Shown: positions 6,444-12,170 of the stretch, in pieces
Layout of the letters: each line of letters begins with the position of its first letter
Numbering within the stretch: the stretch's first letter is position 1
DNA from: CAYIYO01 sp964367715
Lineage (GTDB): Bacteria > Chlamydiota > Chlamydiia > Chlamydiales > Criblamydiaceae
DNA: 12,170 nt
Reading direction: 5' to 3'
Assembly: GCA_964367715.1 (NCBI GenBank)
Contig: CAYIYO010000055.1
Span: 1-12,170, forward strand
The notes under the pieces: model-generated
What the model saw: only the letters and a program-made list of their open reading frames with translations
What the model was told of the DNA's origin: nothing
Databases searched by the model: none
Program-made: the position numbers and the translations under genes

Positions 6444-7257
6444 CGGCAACCACCTTATGCTGCATATGATATTCCATCGTACCGAATCCGTCATCAATCT
6501 GCATTTCGCCTTCATAATGGTAACGCATGTCGCTGGAGCAGATAAGAGGATTTGCTCGCTTCCACTTGACGACGCCTTCACAACTTCCTTTAAACAGAAG
6601 TCCCATATGGTCAACTTTGTGGGGAGGAATATGCCCTTTTACGCGCGCAACGACTGTTGTGGCATCCAATGTGATGATTTCGAGAGTGATCTCATGCGAT
6701 TCCATCTCTTTTTTTTGGTGGCGGCGGAACGTTTTTCCGAGTGCAAGTTTTTCTCCGGCTAAAGCGAAAGGGAGTTCGAGGATATCATTAAAAAAATTAC
6801 TTAACGAAAGAGAAGACAATGAGGGATCTTCTTTAAGCACTTTTTTTAGAGTTCCTGTTTCATCATGAATGAGATGGTCGCTGCCTAACTTTAGCTTAAT
6901 CGGCTTATCGACAATTTCGGCCAACTGAGAAAGAAAAAAAGAGGTGCCCGGCTCTTTCAAATCTTGCGAACTTTTTTCTCCATTGAAAGCGAGATCGACA
7001 TGCATTCCTTTAAGAACAAAAGAGAGGTCATAGGGTAAGGAGAATAAAGGGATCCCTGATTTTTGGGACAATACAGAGACTTCTGCTGTGACCTTTTGCT
7101 CGACTTTTCCATCTAAGTTAAAAGAAGGAAATGTTTGGTTAATCTGAATGGTAAAAGTGCTTGTCAAGGCAACAGGACGGTCCGGAAGATAGTAAAGTTC
7201 TTCCGCACACGCGGCTGTGGCCATAAAAAGAAAAAAACTAACGATCAGGCGGAACAT
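6424..7257 (-). CDS. Predicted exported protein of unknown function
   Basis: This 277-residue protein starts at ATG 7257; AAGGA, overlapping the stop of the preceding gene, lies about ten bases upstream. Residues 1-18 are a signal peptide ending ATAACA before EEL. The cysteine at 17 does not sit in a convincing lipobox, so cleavage by signal peptidase I is more likely than lipidation. The mature chain is predicted mostly beta-strand, with repeated alternating stretches such as STFTIQINQTF and EITLEIITLDATTVVARVKG, and no transmembrane helix. No catalytic motif is visible and I do not recognise the family. It lies between the CT296-like gene and lplA, with gaps of 12 and -20 bases, so all three are probably one transcript. 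Its job need not be related to lipoate. Confidence 0.75.
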   Translation of the reverse strand: MFRLIVSFFLFMATAACAEELYYLPDRPVALTSTFTIQINQTFPSFNLDGKVEQKVTAEVSVLSQKSGIPLFSLPYDLSFVLKGMHVDLAFNGEKSSQDLKEPGTSFFLSQLAEIVDKPIKLKLGSDHLIHDETGTLKKVLKEDPSLSSLSLSNFFNDILELPFALAGEKLALGKTFRRHQKKEMESHEITLEIITLDATTVVARVKGHIPPHKVDHMGLLFKGSCEGVVKWKRANPLICSSDMRYHYEGEMQIDDGFGTMEYHMQHKVVADGMAMP

Positions 7258-7269
7258 AAGAATTTTTCC

Positions 7270-7935
7270 TTATGAGTAGACGATAGGATGTGACTCTTCA
7301 TTCAATTTATCTCCAAACACATACCCTAGTCTTTTAAAACAATGCGTATGCGGATCTTTTTCTTGTAAGATGTACATTGTTTTTGATTTCGTGTACACAA
7401 ACATTAAAAATTTTCCTGTAGAACGTGTCGCTAACTCTTCAAAATTCAAAATTAAACTAGGTTTGAAAAAGGAGATATTTCCTGCCTGGGAAGGGAAAAT
7501 TGAAAGCACTTCCGGATCCTTTTCACTATCCGTAAGGGCGATAAGAGCGCCTCCGACAACGCCTTGCATGGATGATGCTTCTAACAACGATCCATTTTCT
7601 TGAGGAAGGGTTCCGCCCGCCATATAAAATTGGTCATAGCCGAAACGCAAAGGCTTTGTGTCGAAGAGTTCCGCGGCAATCTGAGCTAAGCTGCGCGCAC
7701 ACACGGACTTGGAGATGATGTCAGACTCTCTCCAGAGATCTCTTCCATTGAGATAGAGGTCGCCAGGAGCCTGGGCATCAATTCCTCTAACAGAGAGTTT
7801 AAGGCGATTGGCAACAATTTTATTTGCCTCGTCACACAAGGCGGTAACCTGCTCTTGCGTTAATACATCTGCAAACTCTACGAAGGAGTGTTTGTAGAAA
7901 AAATCTCTTTGTTCTTTATTCGTTGTAAATTTCAT
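7270..7935 (-). CDS. CT296-like protein, degenerate phytanoyl-CoA dioxygenase (PhyH)-type fold
   Basis: This 221-residue protein is placed by synteny (next to rnc-radA-hemC-sodA) and by its N-terminus, EQRDFFYKHSFVEFADVLTQEQVTALCDEA. That stretch matches the start of PhyH-type Fe(II)/2-oxoglutarate oxygenases. From established knowledge, C. trachomatis CT296 has a crystal structure resembling that enzyme class and was once proposed to be an iron-dependent regulator (DcrA). Here no HxD/E motif exists: the only histidines are 16, 196, 198 and 216, and the segment where the iron ligands should lie reads SSMQGVVGGALIAL (121-134). Catalysis is therefore doubtful. I chose ATG 7935 because the family homology begins there; a GTG at 7971 would add 12 residues with no better ribosome-binding site. 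It heads the unit that ends with lplA. Confidence 0.75.
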   Translation of the reverse strand: MKFTTNKEQRDFFYKHSFVEFADVLTQEQVTALCDEANKIVANRLKLSVRGIDAQAPGDLYLNGRDLWRESDIISKSVCARSLAQIAAELFDTKPLRFGYDQFYMAGGTLPQENGSLLEASSMQGVVGGALIALTDSEKDPEVLSIFPSQAGNISFFKPSLILNFEELATRSTGKFLMFVYTKSKTMYILQEKDPHTHCFKRLGYVFGDKLNEESHPIVYS

Positions 7936-8108
7936 AGTAGCACAAGAGTAGTGGTTTTCTAAAAAAAACACAATGAGAAAGAGCGTGAATTCCCCTCTGC
8001 AATCATTACTTTTTAAAATAAAAATTAATAATATTTACGAGGAATATCGACGATAAAAAAAGAAAGCATGCTTCCAAAATAGGGGAAAATCCGCTAAGAT
8101 GACGCCAT
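7936..8108. promoter_or_regulatory. Divergent intergenic region between the CT296-like gene and rnc
   Basis: This 173-bp gap lies between two divergent start codons and must supply promoters both ways. It is AT-rich around 8005-8040, where TAATAT-like boxes occur on the plus strand, but no -35/-10 pair is convincing. Two small palindromes stand out: TATCGACGATA at 8045-8055 and AAGCATGCTT at 8064-8073, both 35-65 bases upstream of rnc. They could be operators, but short palindromes arise by chance. No small gene or RNA is evident. Confidence 0.3.
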
Positions 8109-8834
8109 ATGAACGCCATTGAAGATATCTTAGAAAAAGCCCCCGAAATCGAAAGCCGCCTGAACTACCACTTTCAGGACCGCAACCTGCTGACCCTGGC
8201 TTTCGTCCACCGCTCCTATGTCAACGAAAACCGCGACACCAACGAACACAATGAACGTCTCGAATTTCTTGGCGATTCCATTCTAGGAATGCTCATTGCA
8301 GAATACCTTTACCGCTACCTTCCCGGAACTCCCGAAGGCGAACTTTCTCATCTGCGGTCACGTCTCGTTGAAGCCTCTTCCTGCGTCCAATATGTCCAAC
8401 AGCTTGAAGTCGAACAGTACCTCTTACTAGGCAAAGGGGAACGGATGAATGACGGAAGGGGAAGGGAATCAATCCTTGCCGACCTCCTAGAAGCAATCAT
8501 TGGCGCCATCTTTTTGGATGGAGGACTCCCCGCCGCAAAAGCGTTTCTCTTCAAAAACTTTTCGCCGGCCATCGACTCGATCCTTAAAACGCCGCTAAAA
8601 AATTGGAAAGCCCTCCTCCAAGACTACTGCCAAAAAAAGTACCAGCAAGCACCCAACTATCTCGTTTTGGAAGCAAAAGGTCCAGATCACAGCAAAGTCT
8701 TTCGTGTCGCTGTCAGCATCAACCAAAAAGAACTGGGGATCGGCGTCGGCGCCTCAAAAAAAGAAGCCCAACAAGCAGCTGCAGAAGCTGCCCTCCATCA
8801 CCTCCTCCCCAACTTCAATAAAGAGGCGCACTAA
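8109..8834 (+). CDS. rnc: Ribonuclease III
   Basis: RNase III cuts double-stranded RNA in the cytoplasm, releasing rRNA precursors and processing mRNAs. The 241-residue chain is of normal family length. The nuclease domain carries the signature NERLEFLGDSIL (residues 48-59), with Glu52 and Asp56 corresponding to E. coli Glu41 and Asp45. ADLLEAIIGAIFLDGG follows, with Asp125 and Glu128 corresponding to Asp114 and Glu117. All four metal-binding acidic residues are present. The double-stranded-RNA-binding domain occupies about residues 164-233, ending with GIGVGASKKEAQQAAAEAAL. The start ATG at 8109 is the first in frame; the ribosome-binding site is weak. It leads the rnc-radA-hemC-hemD cluster, with radA only three bases downstream. 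Confidence 0.97.
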   Translation: MNAIEDILEKAPEIESRLNYHFQDRNLLTLAFVHRSYVNENRDTNEHNERLEFLGDSILGMLIAEYLYRYLPGTPEGELSHLRSRLVEASSCVQYVQQLEVEQYLLLGKGERMNDGRGRESILADLLEAIIGAIFLDGGLPAAKAFLFKNFSPAIDSILKTPLKNWKALLQDYCQKKYQQAPNYLVLEAKGPDHSKVFRVAVSINQKELGIGVGASKKEAQQAAAEAALHHLLPNFNKEAH

Positions 8835-8837
8835 GAC

Positions 8838-10211
8838 ATGGCTGTCAAACAGAAAAGCGTCTGGTACTGTTCCGAATGCGGCCACAAACAACCAAAATGG
8901 TCGGGTCAATGCTCGCAATGCTCGCAATGGAACTCGTTCAACGAAGAGATCGAACTCGGCACAAAAAGCAAACGCTTTGAAGCACAACCGGTCCAAACAG
9001 CAAAAGCTGTCCGCATCAAAGAGGTCACTGTCGGCGAAACGCCACGCATCGCCACCAATGTCAGCGAATTCGATCGTCTTATCGGCGGGGGAATCGTTCC
9101 CGGCTCTCTAACACTGATCGGAGGCGATCCGGGCATTGGAAAATCGACGCTAATGCTCCAGCTGTCGAATGTCCTCGCAAAACAAGGGCTTGTCGTTCTA
9201 TATGTATGTGGAGAAGAATCGGTCGAACAAACAACGATGCGCGCCCGCCGTCTCGGCATCGACTCCGACAATCTCCTTCTCCTCAGCGAAACCAACTACT
9301 CTTTAATCCTCGCACAAATCGACCAGGTCAATCCCGATGTCCTGATTGTGGATTCGATCCAAATCGTCTACAAAAGCGAAATCGCCTCCTCCCCAGGCTC
9401 GGTCTCACAGGTACGCGAAGCCGCAGCAGAATTCATGCATCTCTCAAAAGGGCGTCGCATCTCGACTTTTCTCATCGGCCACGTTACAAAAGCAGGCGAA
9501 ATCGCCGGCCCACGCGTCCTCGAACATCTTGTCGACACGGTCCTCTACTTCGAAGGAGATAAACAACAAAATTACCGCATGATTCGCGTCGTGAAAAATC
9601 GTTTTGGTCCCACGGATGAAATTGCTGTCTTCCAAATGCAACCAAAAGGTCTTGCAGAGGTGCCCAATCCCTCCCAACTTTTTCTCGAAGAACGCAGCAA
9701 AAATGCCGTGGGATCAATCGTCATTCCGACTCTTGAAGGTTCCCGCACGATCCTTATCGAAGCCCAAGCTCTTGTCACGGACACCGCCTACGCAACGCCG
9801 TCGCGACGCTGCACAGGGATCGACCAAAATCGTCTCGCTCTCTTACTTGCAGTCCTAGAAAAACGCGTGCGCTACCAAATGTTCCGCTGCGATGTCTTCG
9901 TCTCGATCGCAGGCGGCATGCGTGTGTCAGAGCCCGGAGTCGACCTGGGCATCTTGTTAGCGATCGCCTCCTCCATGCGCAACCAACCGATCGATCCCCA
10001 AACAGTCACCATCGGCGAAGTAGGTCTCGGCGGCGAAATCCGCAGCGTCACACGCATGGAAAGTCGCATCAAAGAAGCGATCCAAATGGGCTTCACGCGC
10101 TGCATTCTCCCAAAACGCAATGTCAAAGGCATCCCCCCAGAATTCAAAGAAAAAATCACTCTGGTCGGAATCGACTTTGTTGAGGAGGCAATCGATGCCC
10201 TTCTCCCTTAG
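8838..10211 (+). CDS. radA: DNA repair protein RadA (Sms)
   Basis: RadA is a RecA-related ATPase that promotes branch migration of recombination intermediates during DNA repair. The 457-residue chain has all family parts: an N-terminal zinc finger with Cys11, Cys14, Cys25 and Cys28; Walker A GGDPGIGKST (95-104); a Walker B-like strand DVLIVDSIQ (167-175); the RadA-specific KNRFG motif (253-257); and a C-terminal Lon-like domain with AGGMRVSEPGVDLGI. Length and residues are typical, so it should be functional. The ATG at 8838 follows the rnc stop by three bases, and its last 17 bases overlap the start of hemC, whose ribosome-binding site lies inside radA codons. Co-transcription with rnc is very likely. 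Confidence 0.97.
   Translation: MAVKQKSVWYCSECGHKQPKWSGQCSQCSQWNSFNEEIELGTKSKRFEAQPVQTAKAVRIKEVTVGETPRIATNVSEFDRLIGGGIVPGSLTLIGGDPGIGKSTLMLQLSNVLAKQGLVVLYVCGEESVEQTTMRARRLGIDSDNLLLLSETNYSLILAQIDQVNPDVLIVDSIQIVYKSEIASSPGSVSQVREAAAEFMHLSKGRRISTFLIGHVTKAGEIAGPRVLEHLVDTVLYFEGDKQQNYRMIRVVKNRFGPTDEIAVFQMQPKGLAEVPNPSQLFLEERSKNAVGSIVIPTLEGSRTILIEAQALVTDTAYATPSRRCTGIDQNRLALLLAVLEKRVRYQMFRCDVFVSIAGGMRVSEPGVDLGILLAIASSMRNQPIDPQTVTIGEVGLGGEIRSVTRMESRIKEAIQMGFTRCILPKRNVKGIPPEFKEKITLVGIDFVEEAIDALLP
10183..10188 (+). promoter_or_regulatory. Ribosome-binding site AGGAGG that sets the hemC start
   Basis: A perfect AGGAGG lies inside the last codons of radA, six bases before ATG 10195. It rules out the longer in-frame start at 10120, whose extra 25 residues lie in radA and do not resemble HemC. 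Confidence 0.85.
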
Positions 10212-10875
10212 CATCATCGTAGGCGCACGCTCCTCTCCTCTCTCACGCGCACAAGTGGACGAAGTCCTTCGTGAAATCCGACACCACCGTCCAGAAGTTG
10301 TTTTCAAGACAATATTTGTCGAAAGCACGGGCGATATCGACCAGATCACCTCGCTGCGCGACTTAGGAAAAACCGATTTCTTCACAAAAGAAATCGATCT
10401 CCTTCTTTTAACAGGCCACTGCGACATCGCCATCCACTCAGCAAAAGACCTTCCAGAACCTCTCCCCGAAGGCCTGAAAATCATTGCATTGACGCAGGGC
10501 CTCGACTCCAGCGACGCACTTGTCATGCGCAAAGAACAATCATTTGAAACACTTCCTCCAAAAGCAAAAATAGCAACCTCCTCCGCCCGTCGCGAAGACG
10601 TTGTCGCTGCAATGCGTCCGGATCTCACCTTCGTCGACCTCCGCGGCACCATCAACCAACGCCTCTCCCTTCTCGACAATTACGAGGTCGATGGCGTCGT
10701 CGTCGCCGAAGCCGCTCTCATCCGCCTAGGTCTTACCACCCTCAACCGTATCCGTCTCCCCGGCGAAACAACAGAAGGTCAAGGTCGTCTCGCGATCCTC
10801 GCCCGTATCGACGACAACGAGATGCGCACCCTTTTCTCCTGCATCGACACGCGCGACGGCAACCGCGAGTCTTGA
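10195..10875 (+). CDS. hemC: Porphobilinogen deaminase (hydroxymethylbilane synthase), short form lacking domain 3
   Basis: HemC polymerises four porphobilinogen molecules into hydroxymethylbilane for haem synthesis. The start ATG at 10195 is fixed by AGGAGG at 10183-10188, six bases upstream. Conserved parts are GARSSPLSRAQ (10-20), FTKEID (63-68), HSAKDLP (81-87) with the catalytic Asp85, TSSARR (128-133) and LRGTINQRLSLLDN (149-162). The chain ends at 226 residues, whereas most HemC proteins have about 300. What is missing is the third domain, which contains the cysteine that binds the dipyrromethane cofactor (Cys242 in E. coli, motif EGGCQVP); no such motif is present in this frame. I recall that Chlamydia HemC is also unusually short, so this looks like a lineage feature rather than a frameshift. 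It overlaps radA by 17 bases and hemD by four. Confidence 0.92.
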   Translation: MPFSLSIIVGARSSPLSRAQVDEVLREIRHHRPEVVFKTIFVESTGDIDQITSLRDLGKTDFFTKEIDLLLLTGHCDIAIHSAKDLPEPLPEGLKIIALTQGLDSSDALVMRKEQSFETLPPKAKIATSSARREDVVAAMRPDLTFVDLRGTINQRLSLLDNYEVDGVVVAEAALIRLGLTTLNRIRLPGETTEGQGRLAILARIDDNEMRTLFSCIDTRDGNRES

Positions 10876-11507
10876 CCGTGAAAACCATCCTCTTCTTAGG
10901 ATTAGAACCGCCACAAAAAAAAGAAAATGAAACGTGGATTTGTTATCCTGTCATTACCATCGCTCCCGCCTCTTCTGCAAATGCAGATATCATCAATGCA
11001 CTTACGATCCTTTCTAAATGCTCTTTTCTCATCTTCACAAGCAAAACTGCTGTCGACCTTTTTTTTGCTCTTAAACCGGATCAAAAATCTTTAGAAAATA
11101 AAAGATGGATCGCTGTCGGAACAGCAACAGCAAAACGCCTTCACAAAAAAAAAATCGACGATGTCTACACAGCAAAAGAAGAAACAGCAGAAGGCGTCGT
11201 CGCACTGATCGACGCCCTAAATATTCCACAAGGAACACTTTTTTTGTGGCCACACTCCGCACGCGCACGCCGCGTCATCCCCAACGCTCTCAATGCGCGC
11301 GGATTTTCCCTAACGGAATGCATTCTTTACGATACTCTCGTCCAAACACCGTCGCCAAAACCCGACCTCACGACTATCGATGAAATATTTTTTACTAGTC
11401 CATCGACAATCGAAGGATTCCTCCTCGCCTACGGCACATTGCCAAAAGACAAAAAACTGCGCGCCATCGGTCCGGTCACCGCCGCCGCTTTAAGAAATCT
11501 TGCATAA
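10872..11507 (+). CDS. hemD: Uroporphyrinogen-III synthase family protein
   Basis: HemD closes hydroxymethylbilane with inversion of ring D to give uroporphyrinogen III, the step directly after HemC. The family is poorly conserved, but typical pieces appear in order: IFTSKTAVDLFF (54-65), IAVGTATAKRL (80-90), TAEGVVALI (105-113), GFSLTECILYDT (144-155), FFTSPSTIEGF (173-183) and AIGPVTAAAL (198-207). At 211 residues it is slightly short for the family but has both halves of the bilobed fold. The start is either TTG 10872, overlapping the hemC stop as TTGA, or GTG 10878; no ribosome-binding site is visible, so translation probably depends on coupling to hemC. The position straight after hemC strongly supports the call. 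The codons are markedly A-rich in lysine stretches. Confidence 0.85.
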   Translation: MTVKTILFLGLEPPQKKENETWICYPVITIAPASSANADIINALTILSKCSFLIFTSKTAVDLFFALKPDQKSLENKRWIAVGTATAKRLHKKKIDDVYTAKEETAEGVVALIDALNIPQGTLFLWPHSARARRVIPNALNARGFSLTECILYDTLVQTPSPKPDLTTIDEIFFTSPSTIEGFLLAYGTLPKDKKLRAIGPVTAAALRNLA

Positions 11508-11562
11508 ATTTCACGTAGTCTCGATACTTCGATAAAAAACGAATCAACAAAAGGATATTGTG

Positions 11563-12170
11563 ATGACACAAACATACACCCTACCTCCTCTTCCCTACGC
11601 ACTAGATGCACTAGAGCCTGTGATCAATAAAGAAATCATGGACCTCCACTACAACAAACACCACAAAACTTATGTCGCCAACCTCAACGTAGCACTAGAA
11701 AAATATGCAAAAGCAGAAAGCGAGAACGATTTAGCAACAATGATCACTCTCGAATCCGCCATCCGTTTCAATGGCGGTGGAGACATCAATCACAGCATTT
11801 TCTGGACAAACCTCGCCCCAACCAAAGAAGGCGGAGGCACTCCCCCAACAGGCGCTCTCGCAGACGCAATCAATGCGCAATTCGGATCTCTAGACAACTT
11901 CATCACACAATTCAACGCAGCAACCGTCGCCATCCAAGGATCCGGCTGGGGATGGCTAGGCTACAACAAAGAACGTAAACGTCTTGAAATCGCCACCTGC
12001 GGAAATCAAGATCCTCTCCAATCGACCAAAGGATTGATCCCTCTACTCGGCATCGACGTTTGGGAACACGCCTACTACATCCAATACAAAAACGTCCGCG
12101 CCGACTACCTAAAAGAGATCTGGAAGATCGTCAACTGGAAAAATGTCGCCGAACGCTACGCAAAAGCAAC
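11563..12170 (+). CDS. sodA: Superoxide dismutase, manganese type, 3' end outside the window
   Basis: The enzyme converts superoxide to oxygen and hydrogen peroxide. The frame begins at ATG 11563, behind AAGGA (11551-11555), and is open to the edge: 202 codons, only a few short of full length. Metal ligands are His29, His77, Asp165 and His169 (motifs INHSIFW and DVWEHAYY). His33 and Tyr37 are the usual gateway residues. The active-site glutamine is in the C-terminal half (Gln149, NQDPLQ), which marks the Mn rather than the Fe type. Stretches such as NKEHH-type HYNKHH, QGSGWGWLGYNKER and GLIPLLGIDVWEHAYY closely resemble mitochondrial SOD2, as I recall for Chlamydia SodM. It follows hemD by 55 bases with its own ribosome-binding site, and may be in the same operon or have its own promoter. 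Confidence 0.95.
   Translation, partial: MTQTYTLPPLPYALDALEPVINKEIMDLHYNKHHKTYVANLNVALEKYAKAESENDLATMITLESAIRFNGGGDINHSIFWTNLAPTKEGGGTPPTGALADAINAQFGSLDNFITQFNAATVAIQGSGWGWLGYNKERKRLEIATCGNQDPLQSTKGLIPLLGIDVWEHAYYIQYKNVRADYLKEIWKIVNWKNVAERYAKA

Noticed and set aside
6444..6614. Longer lplA start at ATG 6614
   Set aside because: The extra 57 residues lie in another frame of the preceding exported-protein gene, do not resemble lipoate ligases, and ATG 6443 has a good ribosome-binding site.
8908..8931. Short tandem repeat CTCGCAATG in radA
   Set aside because: It encodes the CSQCSQW stretch of the zinc finger; local codon repetition explains it.
8704..9111. 135-residue plus-strand open frame across the rnc/radA junction
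   Set aside because: Low-complexity Lys/Ser/Arg translation of another frame through rnc and radA; it is a shadow.
10120..10194. Longer hemC start at ATG 10120
   Set aside because: The extension lies within the radA coding region and is not HemC-like; AGGAGG precedes ATG 10195.
9957..10679. 240-residue open frame on the minus strand across radA and hemC
   Set aside because: It is antisense to two well-supported genes, Arg/Ser-rich as expected from reverse reading, and has no recognisable motif.
1..12170. CRISPR arrays, tRNA or rRNA genes, and transposases
   Set aside because: I looked for regularly spaced repeats, tRNA-like cloverleaf ends and transposase motifs on both strands and saw none.

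Overview
The window looks like a chromosomal segment of a member of the Chlamydiae, most likely an environmental (amoeba- or animal-associated) lineage rather than Chlamydia itself. The strongest evidence is gene order: a homologue of the Chlamydia trachomatis CT296 protein, rnc, radA, hemC and a mitochondrial-style sodA lie together, matching my recollection of the CT294-CT299 neighbourhood of C. trachomatis. A chlamydial-type short lipoate ligase supports this. The species cannot be fixed from the sequence alone.

Layout. From 1 to 2417 the minus strand carries a small membrane protein followed by a large membrane-anchored TPR protein that runs off the left edge. From 2541 to 3931 the plus strand carries two exported-protein genes, an unknown 193-residue protein and a cysteine-containing outer-membrane beta-barrel. 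From 3980 to 5544 the minus strand carries a tandem pair of exported caspase-like (peptidase C14 fold) proteins. This pair has an AT-rich leader with a 32-bp palindrome and is bracketed by copies of a 16-bp repeat. From 5724 to 7935 the minus strand carries a three-gene cluster: the CT296-like protein, an unknown exported protein and lplA. From 8109 to 11507 the plus strand carries the tightly coupled rnc-radA-hemC-hemD operon. The plus-strand sodA (Mn-type superoxide dismutase) starts at 11563 and is cut by the right edge a few codons before its expected end.

How the parts work together. The right half is conserved housekeeping: RNA processing (RNase III), recombination repair (RadA), two consecutive steps of tetrapyrrole synthesis (HemC, HemD) and superoxide defence. 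LplA attaches lipoate to 2-oxoacid dehydrogenases. The left half is accessory and dominated by envelope or exported proteins.

The most interesting items are the two signal-peptide-bearing caspase-like paralogues and a family of long hairpins. The hairpins have shared TTATAC/GTATAA ends and an ATTCAAAA core; they overlap the stop codons of the genes they follow and flank the caspase cassette. HemC lacks the C-terminal domain that normally holds the dipyrromethane cofactor, and the CT296-like protein lacks an HxD/E iron-binding motif.
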